This document shows, in pieces, positions 50,659 to 62,349 of a DNA stretch of 64,000 nt. The position numbers and the translations under genes are program-made. Each line of letters starts with the position of its first letter. Position 1 is the first letter of the stretch. This DNA comes from Maea johnstoni (lineage: Eukaryota; Annelida; Polychaeta; Spionida; Magelonidae), in contig OZ012693.1 of the NCBI GenBank assembly GCA_963942565.1, positions 3,295,038 to 3,359,037 on the forward strand, in the 5' to 3' direction. Below the pieces are notes generated by a model. It saw only the letters and a program-made list of their open reading frames with translations, did no database searches and was not told the origin of the DNA.

Positions 50659-50856
50659 TTAAGCATCAGCCCACTGCCTCTGGCAAGCACACAAATATCT
50701 TGTAACAATAGTAGAGCCCATCTTGTTAATGACTAAGAACCCACCTTTTACCTTATTGGGTGAGGCCAAAGGTCTTTAACTTGAGAGTCAGCCCAAAAGC
50801 TTTGACCAATGTCCAAAATCTTGTTATAACACAAGCAATCTCTTTAATAATCATTT

Positions 50857-51184
50857 CAGGGCACGACGTTAACTTTTGCAGCGACTTGCCCCGTAGGGCA
50901 AGTGAGATTCAATTTTCACTTGCCCTACTCCAAATTTCACTTGCCCTTGAAAAATTGTATATAATAATTTTATAATATTTCACTTAAAACCAAGTAGAAC
51001 ATGGTTCTGGCATTGTGAAAGCATATTTTCTAGGACAAGCTTGGATGGCAGACCACAAAACTTGCACACATTCTCAAAAGTAAACCTGAAATATACAAAA
51101 TGTTCTTTCCCAGTGGGGCAAGCAAGATGCAGCCCCACAGCTATAATTTACAAATTCTACTTGCCGGGGCAATGTCGAGCCCTG
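50857..51184 (+). mobile_element. CAGGGC-ended MITE with 5-bp target duplication, copy B only
   Basis: Ends CAGGGCACGAC and GTCGAGCCCTG, flanked by CATTT (50852 and 51185). Copy A has one CATTT (14241-14245) in CATTTGACAAC. The body has repeated ACTTGCCC motifs near both ends. Related in its ends to the element at 59320. Confidence 0.88.
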
Positions 51185-51366
51185 CATTTGACAAACCTTT
51201 ATCTTTTTAGGTTATACTAATGGTCCGTATACTTAAGAGTTGTCTCACTGGCCCGGCTGAATACACAAACATCTTTCTTGATCAAACGCCGTCATTCCTG
51301 TTGTGTTTACCAATCCCTCTTTTAAACTTTTTTCAAAAATTACTCAACCAGGTGATTTATGTTTAA

Positions 51367-51455
51367 CCCTTCCAATGCTGAGGCTACTTTGGTCCAAAGC
51401 ACAAGGATGCAAAGATTTTTGATAACCATCCATACCCAGTCATGTTGGTATTCAT
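51367..51455 (-). mobile_element. piggyBac-like MITE, family 1, truncated, copy B only
   Basis: Starts at TTAA 51363 with CCCTTCCAATGCTGAGG and stops after TTGGTATTCATG. Copy A has TTTAAA at the matching place (14410-14416) followed by the 14431 MITE, so the lineages differ by an insertion and a deletion. Confidence 0.7.
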
Positions 51456-51509
51456 GCCATTGTTGCACTACAGGTGCAAAACAGGTTAAGAAACAATTTG
51501 TATTACTAG

Positions 51510-51840
51510 TGTGAAAAAGACATTCACTCCCTTTCTCAGAAGAGCAGTTAAAGGACCTTACTCAATGGAGGGTTACAAGTCTCTCCTAATTCTTGTTAAC
51601 TGCCTCATAGTTCCTTGCCCCTGTGCTTTTGTGTCAGCTCACCCGCTAAAACACATTAACAACGTATCCCGGCCCCTGCCTTTCACATCACCGTGTCGCA
51701 GGGCCGTGGGCATGACGTACGCTCAGTGGCAAAGAAGTATTAGCGTAGATTACCATAGTCCAGTGGACACCAGTCAATACAGAGGGTGTCTCAAATTTCC
51801 TGCTTTGCTGGGCGCATCAGTTAAATATACTGAAAAACCT
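51510..51840. other. Conserved intronic block, copy B
   Basis: Counterpart of 14640-14970. The open frame here runs on to a different C-terminus, against a coding role. Confidence 0.4.
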
Positions 51841-52289
51841 TTAAGAATCTACAAATGGCCCCGTTATTGTATATTGAATGTTTGAGTTTAGGAAAGTAAA
51901 ACCTAAAACTTAAACAAAATACAAAATACATTTTAAAACTGAAATCATCCAGGAGAACAGAAAACCACATATGTCGCCAAAAAGTGTCACTTATTTTGAT
52001 CAAATGTTGTATACCGTAGATTGGTAATTGTTAAAATGTCCTCCATCATGAAATTAAGGGTGCCCAACACACTTTCTTACCATATTATGTCAAAAAGACA
52101 GACCCAACATGACTATGGGCCTTATTCCATAGGTTACTAAACCTATTTCATAGGAAAGACTAATACAACAGGACCTATCGCCACATTTCTTATGAATGAT
52201 TGGGCTAGCATGACTACCCACTGTATTTCAAAGGGAAGACCAAACCCAACACAACTACCATATCTTACAAGGATGGCAGACCCAACAAG

Positions 52290-52481
52290 ACTCCTTACCA
52301 TATTTGGTAAGGAAGACAGACTCCTTACCATATTTGGTAGGGAAGACATACTCCTTACCATATTTGGTAGGGAAGACATACTCCTTACCATATTTGGTAG
52401 GTAAGACAGACTTACCATATTTGTAGGAAGACAGACTCCCTACCATATTATGTAGGGGAGACTTAAATATGGAATACTTAC
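52290..52481 (-). repeat. Exon-edge minisatellite with five in-frame decoy 5' splice sites (copy B)
   Basis: Same array as at 15736 with one extra 30-bp unit. Candidate exon ends are at 52416, 52389, 52359, 52329 and 52299, that is 66, 93, 123, 153 and 183 nt past the true end at 52482. All are in frame, with an open reading frame through the array. The unit number therefore varies between copies while frame is kept. Confidence 0.85.
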
Positions 52482-52606
52482 CATATTTGGTAGGGAAGAC
52501 AGACTCCTCATTGATAATTTTCTGTATAAATGACATCACATAGTCAATATATTGTGGAGCTGCAACCTTGCATTTTTTATTCTTTTCATCTAACCATAGA
52601 TATTGT
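52482..52606 (-). CDS. MOB2: MOB2 exon (central MOB core), copy B
   Basis: 125-bp counterpart of 15898-16022, identical by my reading, ending in FPTKYG and a GTAAGTAT donor. The intron next to it carries one more exon-edge repeat unit than in copy A. Confidence 0.93.
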
Positions 52607-53129
52607 CTGAAAACAGAAAAAAGACATTCAAAATGTGGCAAGTATATCTAACATTAAAGACATAGTAAAGTATTCCACAAGGTGACAGTAACAGGTAAAA
52701 CTTACAAGTCCATTTACAATATACTCTACAGTTGGAAATTCATTAAATTTTGCATAAGCTTTCATTATCAGATCCCTTTTGAAAATCGAAAATGAAATAG
52801 GGGGTCAACAGTTATGCGTCCATATATGTGGCGCCAAAGTGGCACTAAATTTGCATATTTCACATTTAAAATTGAAAGTCCATTTACAAAAAACCCACAG
52901 TTAGAATTTCATAAAATATTTAGAATTTTTTTGAAAACATACCATGTTTGGCACCTACTTAGATTAATGGGTTAATCCCTCCATGCATACCGTTCACTCA
53001 AAAAAAAAGTGTATTGGAATCAATGGCGCTTTTGAATATAACTTGGAAATAAAGCAAGAATCCACTAAATATTCAATAGAGACGTATATTTAGAGTTCTT
53101 ATAAACATATGCCCCCATCAAATATTTAA

Positions 53130-53296
53130 CCCTTATGCTGCTGGTGGCTAATATGGCCAATACAAAATGGTGCAAAAAAATGAAAAATTCCTCAAACCCT
53201 GGCATGTGGGTACTCATCTAAGAGTACTCTGTGAGAGCTATCCAATGAATACTAACATGACAGGGTTTGAAGGTTTTCATAAATCTTAGCATTAGA
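53130..53296 (+). mobile_element. piggyBac-like MITE, family 1, right end lost, copy B
   Basis: Counterpart of 16537; left TTAA intact at 53126. Confidence 0.7.
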
Positions 53297-53651
53297 AAAA
53301 AATATGTCTTTGTGAGAGATATCAGCAAGCTAGTCAGACCTATTTCGGCCGCTGCTGTGTAGATGAATGGGTTACGAGTGAGAGTGATGTAGTAATGGAG
53401 AGTTACCACAACTCAAAGCCGCACGCTGTCGACACCTCACAAAGCAAGCGACCAACCAACCACCCAACGCGACTTTCTCAATGTCATTCAAGGTCATCAG
53501 GGAAATCTAGCCAGGCCAAGGAAAGCACTCAAATGTATCAATGTGATACTATTATCGTTAAATTAGGATGCGAAATTTAAGATGGGCAAGGGCTGAACTT
53601 TTCCCAGTGTTTCATCATTACCACCAAAATTCCCCTGATATCCGCATTTAA

Positions 53652-53783
53652 CCCACTTAAACTTAAGATTTCCTGAAAAAATTGTCATCTGGATCTATAT
53701 TCTGATTTATGTTTATCTTTCCATATTTTTCCTATTTCACAAAAGTTGTGAGGATGCTTTTGTTTGCTGCAAGCATTAATGGG
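53652..53783 (+). mobile_element. Second-family TTAA MITE, internally deleted, copy B
   Basis: Counterpart of 17072-17203. Confidence 0.6.
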
Positions 53784-54019
53784 ATAAATCTTTTTATGAT
53801 GTTGTAACAGCATTTTTCCAATTATTTTTGCTTAGGCAAAAGTTGGGAGTCCAAGTTCAAAACCCTGAGCCTTTAAAGCACCTTTGAAAAATAAGGTTAT
53901 ATATTTTAGGGAAGGGAAGCAATTTTCTTGTTGGAGTAGAAGTTTAAAGCCTTAGGCCTTTAAAGCAATTTTCTTCTAGATGGGATGGGAAACAATTTTC
54001 TTGTAGACTGTTTACTTAC

Positions 54020-54116
54020 GTATTTCCAGGGCCAGTCATGGCCGTACACTGCGAAGATGTACAAAACTCCGATATCGTGCCATAGAGAAGATTTATATGT
54101 TCAAAAAATGAGATTG
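54020..54116 (-). CDS. MOB2: MOB2 exon (zinc cysteines), copy B
   Basis: 97-bp counterpart of 17366-17462 with the same splice sites and phases. It encodes the ISEFC...C zinc motif and has one synonymous difference from copy A. Upstream intron 623 bp, downstream intron 1413 bp. Confidence 0.92.
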
Positions 54117-54320
54117 CTGGAAAAATAAAAAGAGAAAAGCATTTTACATAGATATTTTCACAATATAGCATGTCACATACATTTCATTAGGATAGAAGCA
54201 CAAATAGAAAGAAAGACTTTTACTGCAATTTCAATTTGTCCATCAAAATTCTCCTTAAGGATGCTTCTACAAAGAGACATGGCAAAGCCTCAAGTAGTCA
54301 AGCCTTTTTCAGGCCCTTAA

Positions 54321-54524
54321 CCCTTATGCTGCTGGTGGCCAATTCAACCAATACAAAATGATGCAAAAAACCTAAAAATGACTGAAACCCTGGCAAATGG
54401 GTAGTCATCTGAGACTACTGAAAAGAGAGCTTTCCAATGAATACCAATATGAAAGGGTTTAATTGTTTTTCAAAAGTCTTTGCCGCCTAGTGCTTTGGAT
54501 GAAAGTAGCCTCAGCAAAGGAAGG
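54321..54524 (+). mobile_element. piggyBac-like MITE, family 1, copy B
   Basis: Counterpart of 17665-17868; TTAA at 54317, right flank one base out of register. Confidence 0.8.
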
Positions 54525-54655
54525 TTTAAGTCATAAATTGGTTGATATGGGGTTTATGAGATAAATCAATATTACATGCTTCAAAGATAGCCTAAGTACA
54601 ATCAGTAGGGATATATACTGATAGAAATGCAGGAAAATCTGGCTAGGATACTTAC

Positions 54656-54739
54656 TATGTGTTGCCAGCCATTCATTGCTATCTAGGTCTGGGGGTAGTT
54701 CTACTAATGTTTCTAGGTCTGTTACTGTGTAATACTTAC
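54656..54739 (-). repeat. 84-bp in-frame duplication of a MOB2 exon end with its donor (copy B only)
   Basis: Read on the minus strand, the normal donor is followed by a short linker (coding SKYYTV). A second copy of the sequence coding TDLETLVELPPDLDSNEW and LATH follows, and then a second GTAAGT. The segment is 84 nt (28 codons), has no stop, and re-enters the same splice phase. Copy A has a single copy here. Retaining it would duplicate the NEWLATH helix start; skipping it restores the normal protein. Confidence 0.88.
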
Positions 54740-54903
54740 TATGTGTTGCCAGCCATTCATTGCTATCTAGGTCTGGGGGTAGTTCTACTAATGTTTCTAG
54801 GTCTGCGTCTGTTATTCTGTCCCTGATGAAGTCTTCCTCTAGGTATTGTTTGTATTCGTCGGCGATAGGAGTAGGAGAGTCCTTTTCCTTCCGTCTGCCT
54901 TTC
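54740..54903 (-). CDS. MOB2: MOB2 exon (linker and start of MOB core), copy B
   Basis: Counterpart of 18002-18165: 164 bp, same acceptor, donor GTAAGT beside 54740, one synonymous change. It differs from copy A in that the exon's last ~70 bp with the donor are repeated immediately downstream (54656-54739). This leaves two perfect donors 84 nt apart in one open frame. Either could serve as the exon end. The shorter form matches copy A and the MOB2 family and is the one given here. Confidence 0.9.
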
Positions 54904-55032
54904 CTGAAAAATACAAAGATAATGATCAGATGTGGCGATGAGTGCAGGTGGTGGTGGTGAGTAATGGGAAGAAATCTTCTTTTAAAATAAGAAAAGAAAA
55001 TAAGAAAAGAAAATAAGAAAAGAAAATGTTAA

Positions 55033-55230
55033 CCCTAATGGTCCTAAGTTGGCAAATACAAAATAATGCAAAAATCCTGAAAAAACACTGAAACCCTGGC
55101 ATATGGGTACTCATACGAGAGTACTCATTGAGAGCTATCCAATGAGTACAAACATGACAGGGTTTAGGTGGTTTTCAAAAATCTTTGCGTTCTTGTGCAT
55201 TGGATGAACGTAGCCTTAGCATTGGAAGGG
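55033..55230 (+). mobile_element. piggyBac-like MITE, family 1, copy B
   Basis: Counterpart of 18442; TTAA at 55029 and 55231. Confidence 0.8.
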
Positions 55231-55564
55231 TTAAATGCCTAGCTTTGATCAAGACACAGTCTTGACCGATGTGGAAGATGTAGAGCATTTAATCATTTTT
55301 ATCAAATCAAACAAATTAAAGGGAAAGAAGTGATTTGTGCGCATATTCTTGTAAAAATATTGGAAGAGATAGATAATCATTCCAAGCAAAATACTGGGTT
55401 CTCACTTGTCTGTGTAGAGATAATACTGCAATTAAAACAGTTAGCCCCTGATTCAACTCAGAAGCCATCCTTCCATGCAATCATCAAACCTTAAATCCCT
55501 CCATTACTCAGAGATCCCCTTGGTTATGTAATGCTGAGTGTGGCACGTCAACTACCATTACTAA

Positions 55565-55759
55565 CCCTAATGCTGCTGGTGGCTAAGTCGGCCATTACAA
55601 AATGATGCAAAAACCTGAAAAATTTCTGAAAGCCTGGCACATGGGTACTCATCTGACAGTACTCAGCGAGTGCTTTCCAATGAATACTAACATGACATGG
55701 TTTAGATGTTTTTCAAAAATCTTTGCATCCTTGTGCTTTGGACGAAAGCATTGGAAGGG
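55565..55759 (+). mobile_element. piggyBac-like MITE, family 1, copy B
   Basis: Near full-length counterpart of the deleted copy at 18957. Flanks CTAA and TTAG. Confidence 0.78.
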
Positions 55760-55978
55760 TTAGGACTTACAACTTCAACTGACATATATTGGGGACTATG
55801 ATATACCTCTGTATATATATGTATCTACACCTTTATATGTGTTCACATAAAAGAACTTATAGGAGAAAATTAATTAACCATATCTGATATAAGGAATTCT
55901 TTATTTAATGTCATTTGTCACCTACATTGAGGCCAAAACATGACCAGCCAGGTGGTAACTGTGGAGGAAACTCAAGTA

Positions 55979-56458
55979 CCGTATTACCCCACGTACAACA
56001 CACACCCCATAGATAATACGCACCCCCTCCCCAAGTCCCTTTCCCATATGTAAAATACAATGCCCTGTTTATAACACGCAGGCGGAGTTGGGGAGTGGGA
56101 ATCTTGACCCCAGTACCGTAACCCGCATTGATTCAGAGAATAAGAGACTTAAATCGTACAGTGTTTATAGTGCTCAGAGTCACTGTGCAAGTGATACCAA
56201 TTAACAGTACGGGAAAAGTCTATTTTTAAACATGATCTGGGACATCCAGGGTATCAGAATGGCAATCATCATAACTTCGTCATGGTGACAGGCCAATAGA
56301 CAATAGGAACCCACCAAAGTATTTTCCACCATGCCCCACACGTCCATAGCATTGATGTAAAAATGTTCTGGTTTATGTACCCGTTGATAACACGCACCCC
56401 CTCCTTGACATAGGTGCTGCAGTGTATAAAAGTGCGTGTTGTATGCGGGGTAATACGG
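55979..56458. mobile_element. Mariner-like MITE, TA target, copy B only
   Basis: Ends CCGTATTACCCC and GGGGTAATACGG continue as inverted repeats into GTACAACACxCACC-type sequence. TA on both sides (55977; 56459). Copy A reads CAAGTACCCAGG at 19244-19255 with one TA. TAACACGC motifs recur inside near both ends. Confidence 0.88.
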
Positions 56459-56482
56459 TACCCAGGGAAAACCCCCACCTTA

Positions 56483-56714
56483 GACCTAAAAAAAAAAGTT
56501 GTTTGTTTCCTGTAACCCTACCCTAACAAGTTTTTATTCAAAAAAATCCCTACCCTAAAGTTTTTTCCGCCCTCTCAACTCCCAATCAACGTAAAACATG
56601 CATAAAACACCCATTTTGACCAAAAAAATATTGAATTGTTTTTTTTTTTACTGACCTACCTACCCTATTTTTTTTTCAGACCGTTACAGGAAACAAACAA
56701 TTTCTTTTTTTAGG
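56483..56714. mobile_element. MITE with ~35-bp termini, CCTTA duplicated, copy B only
   Basis: GACCTAAAAAAAAAAG...TTGTTTGTTTCCTGTAAC at the left is mirrored at the right (GTTACAGGAAACAAACAA... to TAGG). CCTTA stands at 56478 and 56715. Copy A has a poly-C run joined straight to CCTTACACC near 19273. Superfamily not assigned. Confidence 0.8.
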
Positions 56715-57299
56715 CCTTACACCAGTGACATACACACATACCACTTATATTATCCATTCTCCAGCCTTACACCAAGTCACTGGTCAAGTACCTTTCTCAT
56801 ATGTACCCAATCAATACATGGCAACCCAGGAAAAGGAAATGGAGAAAAATGAGCATTGCAATATACCCTTAACCAAACATTACTGAAATGAAACATTGTA
56901 TAATTGTTTATCCTGGGAGGAGGCCAGCTCTCTTGGCCATCTACGGTTCTGGAAGATGAGCTAGGAATACTCAGTGCTGTACTTACTGTGGTAAGTATAA
57001 TTGATGGCAAAACCAATGACAAAACATCCTGACTTGCCAGACACAGAGAATTGATAATCTGCACATCTCTTTTATCAGAATTTGAAATGTGATTGTTTTT
57101 AAATAAATTGCTTCAATGAAGTCAATTCATATTCTTGCCGCCATTTTGATAAAAAAATTGTAATTTAAATATACATCACAGCTGAACCTTTGTACCTTTA
57201 TACATTGATTATTCAATCAAAGAAATATCTTTTTACCTTTAAAGGTTTTAAGGTTTTTTGCTGGGCATGTAAAAAGTGGTATTAACTTGCCAAATATGT

Positions 57300-57650
57300 T
57301 AAAAAGATGCTTATAAGTATGCAGACCACTGTGTATAAAGTCAAGAGAGAGCTCGATGGCATAGCTGTGTACCAAAGACATAGAGCTGCCACATGACTTA
57401 TAATCAAGACAATTTCTAGTCATGAGGCCCATTCTGCGTAACTCCATTCCGCGCTGATTTGCGACTAACATATTGTATCACTCGGCCATTCACCCGGCCC
57501 TGCAGACCAATAAGGCCACGCGGCACCCCTATTCATCCAGTTAACAGATCAGATGAAATTGTTCCGTAACTGCCAGTGAACAATCAGGAACAGGAATTTC
57601 ATAGCAGAATCTATTGAACTGTGTCACCCACCCTTGCAGCAGGGCTTACA
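57300..57650. other. Conserved block upstream of visible MOB2 exons, copy B
   Basis: Counterpart of 19885-20240. Confidence 0.4.
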
Positions 57651-58177
57651 TTCAGAGTTGCAGAAACTATGGAAATATGTAGCCTACCCTTTCAGAAGGG
57701 CCTCAGATCAGGTTAAAAGATCATATCATATGTCCAACATATCAACTATCCATTCAGCAACCACTTCACTAGTTATTGGCAAAGATGCTAAAATGATATC
57801 TCGAGCCAGTCACTATTAATTTAAGTGCTGCCTTAGCAATTAGGTATAACAATCAGTTTGGTATTTACTTGATATACACAACATATTGTGTAGATATTTT
57901 AGGCTGCAGGGGATTTTGATGAATTTGCTAAATACTCCGAGAAATATTTCCTTACTGAGATATCAATACACATGCACATTCGTTAAATGAAATTCATGCA
58001 ATTACCAATTCTGGTTATGTGGTTTCATTCAGTTTATGTTCAGGGTAAATCCTAGGGCTTCCAAAGCTGCTGCTGCCATTACTTATATTTGTAAGTCAAA
58101 ATAAAGTTTCCAATTCCAGAAAATGAGTGTATTTAGCATATATAAACATATTGGCATAATCTGTCTGTCTCTCTAGT

Positions 58178-58317
<140 letters not shown>

Positions 58318-59046
58318 GAATAAGTAGATGATCTCTACAATAGAGAGAGCTTGCATTCAGTGCACTCTACTCTACCTGTCCAGTAGTTTTTTGCTGAGGA
58401 TCTGAGAGTTGATCACGAAGAGGTAGGAGGAGAGGAGGAGTGTTTTGTCTGGGTACGTTTCGATCAAGCACAGTAGTGTCATGAGCTGCCGGGGAATGAA
58501 TCAGGAAGGAGACTGAGTCATATCAAATACTCCAACATTTAATCACGCCCAGGCTTCTAAGGCTTCTCAGGAAATGAAGAAATCTGCCTCATCTAGATGT
58601 CAGTGTTAAAAAACAATATCAGACTGGCAGGGAAAGAGATGTAGGCCAGAGAACACTCCATATATAGGGACTGGCACCTTTAAAATGTTCACTACTGTAT
58701 ACAGCTTTAATTTGGAGTGCTTAAATTTCGCTTAACCTTTACAGCCCTGCTGGAGGGTATTGGTGCTACTTTAAACTTGCACATTCAAGCACTCAGCAAG
58801 ACAATTAAGGTACAAAGCAGGATGTATATTTGAAGGATGTTATTTTGGTGCTATCATGGGGAGCATGAAAATAGCGAAAATTAAATGCCTGTAAAAAATA
58901 CCAGCTATACAGTATTTGATAGAGGCATTTCCATGATTTATACCAAAACTTAACCAATATTTTAACCAATACTGCCGGCCTCCTATAGACCTAATTTTGT
59001 TAAATTTCCCAATGTCAGCTTCAGAAATAGAGAACGTGCAGTATAA

Positions 59047-59246
59047 CCCTTCTGATGCTGATGCTACTTTCATCCAAAGCGAAAGGATGCAAAGATGTTT
59101 GAAAACCATCTAAACCCTGTCATGTGGGTATTCATTAGATAACTAGAGTACTCTCAGATGAAAACCCATATGCCAAGATTTCAGGCATTCTTCAGGTTTT
59201 TTGCATCATTTAGTGTTGGCCAAATTAGCCACCAGCAGCGACAGGG
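59047..59246 (-). mobile_element. piggyBac-like MITE, family 1, copy B
   Basis: Counterpart of 21856-22054, ATAA flanks. Confidence 0.72.
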
Positions 59247-59319
59247 ATAAATAGAGAACTGGCTTTGTGTGATGTCTGGGTAGCAGTTAAATGAATTTCA
59301 TACTTTTTAGCAGTACTAG

Positions 59320-59505
59320 CAGGGTCTGACACTTATATTTCAGACTAGGGACCCGAAAAGGTATTTTGATAAATTAAGTGGTCAAAAACAGGATTTCTGT
59401 ATTATTATATATACTATTTTCGGGCCCCTACTCTGAAAACTATAGGGGCCCACAGCAAAATCTAGGGGCATATGCCCCTGGGGCCCCTTGGAAAGTCGAA
59501 CCCTG
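59320..59505 (+). mobile_element. CAGGG-ended MITE, complete, 5-bp duplication
   Basis: CAGGGTCTGACACTT to AAGTCGAACCCTG, flanked by ACTAG at 59315 and 59506. A GGGGCATATGCCCC palindrome lies near the right end. Copy A's version is cut by the gap. Confidence 0.88.
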
Positions 59506-59711
59506 ACTAGTATTACAGATATTACACAATGTGATTCTTTTTCCCCATCTGATATTGGTATTCGATATTGTACTGAGTATCAGTACTATCCCCTTCGGCA
59601 CAGACACACAGTCATGCCCATACATTCTGAGTTGTAAAGTCTCTGATCCATGGTATGATGGATCGATGGTATGACAAACATTTAACTTCAGAATGAAGAA
59701 CAAAATTGCTT

Positions 59712-59839
59712 AATTCTTCATATATATTGAAAAATTACTCTACTTTTCAAAATGATTTAATTCGCTAGAAAGTGTTATCTGGATTCTTGATACTTTTGAT
59801 AATCATTTTGAAAAGTAGAATCAATATATATGAAGAATT
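59712..59839. repeat. Inverted repeat, ~39-bp arms
   Basis: AATTCTTCATATATATTGA... (59712-59758) pairs with 59801-59839 around a 42-bp spacer. It sits inside a degraded second-family MITE whose right end (CATTAATGGG|TTAA) is at 59957. Confidence 0.7.
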
Positions 59840-59961
59840 TTTTTTGTTAATGTTCTGAATAACATTTCTCCTTCAAATATATTTCAAACTTATTATTTTT
59901 TTGCCTGCAAGATTTCATCAAAATTGTCAGGCGCTCTAAGCTGTGAGCATTAATGGGTTAA

Positions 59962-60684
59962 ATATGATTGAGGGCAGACCTCCAGAACCTGCGGAATCCT
60001 TCATAGCACACTAATACCCGCACATCAATCCACATATCTCCGCCAACCTGGCAAGCTGCAATTTCTCCCCCAGACCAGACCTAACGAAATGGATACAAAT
60101 CAATTTCACCTCTATATCATTGATAAATCTGCCCAGCTGATTGCCGCTAGCAGATAAATGCTATTGGAGCCCGAACATACGTCAGTTATCAGAGCCGAAC
60201 ATACGTCAGTGGTTCACACATGAATTCAATCAAGTCACTAAGACCCCTCTAGAAGTGTTTGCCTGGCATGATTAGGGTCCACAATAGTTCTATAAGTCCT
60301 GTACAGTAAGATAGGAGGCATTCCTTACATTTCACAATGGTGGCTGTGCTCATAAAGCTATTTCCATAATCTTTCACATCTTGGACTGTGCAAACACTCT
60401 ACATGGAATTGCAGACTAGTAAACATTTAGGCTGAATTCACATTTAAAGAGGGAAGGTACAAGAATCACTATTATTTCACATAAGATGTGGTCAAATGTC
60501 CAGAATGTAACTTTTTTATTCAGGGGGGTTAGGGGGCAGGGGCAAACTCTAGGCATAAATGGACTAAAATCACAATTAATCACTCTGGTATGTAACAGTA
60601 TAAAAGATTGTATAGAACATCTTTAGGTTAGAAATCTTTCATTTAGGCTTCCTAGAGGGATCAAGGTTCCCTGGCTTTCGAGTA
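59962..60684. other. No gene seen
   Basis: Single-copy sequence in this window. A GAGCCGAACATACGTCAG-type 20-bp duplication lies near 60170-60205. Confidence 0.5.
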
Positions 60685-60871
60685 GGTAGGTTTTGCATGA
60701 GGACTTGATGCATGTCTCCTGATATCTGTTTGATAAGTGCTTTGTAATTACCTAGGTTTTGCATTGGTCAGTCTTCTGATATCTGTTTGGTAAGTGCCTT
60801 GGAGTTAGGTAGGTTTTGCATGAAAGGTCTGAGGACTTGATCAGTATCCTGATATCTGTTTGATAAGTGCC
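60685..60871. repeat. Tandem repeat, three ~55-67-bp units
   Basis: Units share TAGGTTTTGCAT and CTGATATCTGTTTGATAAG. Unit lengths differ by small indels. Confidence 0.8.
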
Positions 60872-62083
60872 ATTCTTGGCTTACCAAACATCCTGGCAGC
60901 CATGGTGGTGGCATGCTGTTGTATGTAGCTGAGATCTTTGAGATGGTCTCAGATGTCTCAGCACAGGCTGGCTGGTCGGTGTAGTGCTGTTTTACAAGAC
61001 TCCACACTCACGCCTCATTGACACAGACATGTGTCAGGCTCACAGTTCAACATACAGGCCGCCACAAAAACAGCCCCACGCTTCACGTCTACTATCAGTT
61101 CCTTGTTTGCTTTCTATTGTTTTTGTTCACGGCTATGCCAAACATGAGGGACATGGAGTGAAAAAGTCTGTGAAGCATGCATAAAATAGCAAAATATCAC
61201 CTCAACAAACCACACTTTGAGACATTTCTTAAAATATTACAAATGCAGATAATGTGTTACTATAAAATAGCAAAATATCCCTTTCATGCACCACAAGGTT
61301 AAAAAAAATGTATGTCATAAGATATATAAATGCAGTAATCTATTATCTTGTTTCTATAAAAAAAAAAATATCTTATTTGGAAGGTAGTCATCTAATCACC
61401 GATCCAACACTTCGACACATATGCGCTTCTTGGACCTCTCATCATCAGTTTTGTAGTTTAAACTCGAGGAAATGATCGTATTCATAGTATGAAAACTTGA
61501 GACCTAGAGGGGAAAAATAAGAATTGGCACCTTTAAAATATTTGCAATACAATTCCAAAACGATATCCATCTTAACAATATTTTTATCAATACTGCGTAC
61601 CTCTCAGGGACCTACTTTAGTAAAATTTATAATAGTTGCCCACTTAGACCACCTTGACCACAAAGATACTAGAAGACACAAAAATACCTAAGACCACCCT
61701 AAGAATTTGGAAAAATATGCCCCCTCCACCCCCCTCCCCCCCCCCCCCAATCTATCGCTGGTCATCATCAAGGGAAATCTTTGCCACTATTACAGTAACT
61801 CTGCTTTGTCTGTATTTTCAGAAAACATGGGCCACCCTCAACCCATAAAAATCATCATCTTTAAAAAAAGTGTCCCAAATTACTGAGAATTTACGGTAAG
61901 TATCCATGACTACCTGTTGAGAGCAGAGAGGATGGAAGGATCACAGAGAACTGGGTCATCTACTGTGCAGAGCAAATCACTCATGTAGTATGTTTGACTT
62001 CTCAATTTATCATACTTGCTTGTTTTCTTTCTACAAGCACTGGACCATGACAGAAAGGAAACACAGATAAAAAGGGGGTAACT
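60872..62083. other. No gene seen
   Basis: Poly-C near 61734. The 79-codon minus-strand frame at 60768-61007 overlaps the tandem repeat and is not credible. Confidence 0.5.
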
Positions 62084-62349
62084 GAGTCAACCGTCAACCT
62101 TATCTGAGTGTACTACGTAGTTTGAATGTGATTTTCCTAGACTTTCCACAAAGGCCTTCAAGTCTTAAATTAAACAGGGTTATTTTCACAATTCATTCCA
62201 GATTAAAAAAGCCAAACTACAGCCAGCTGTCAACCTTATCCCCATGTACTACATAGTTTGACTGTAACATTCTTTGACTTCTGGCAACGGCCTTAAATTC
62301 TAAAATTTCCTCAACAGCCAACAGGTGCATTTTCAGGATTCATTCCAGT
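62084..62349. repeat. Diverged tandem pair, ~130 bp each
   Basis: Both units have GTCAACCTTATC, TACTAC(G/A)TAGTTTGA, a GGCCTT motif and CATTCCAG at the end. Old duplication. Confidence 0.65.
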
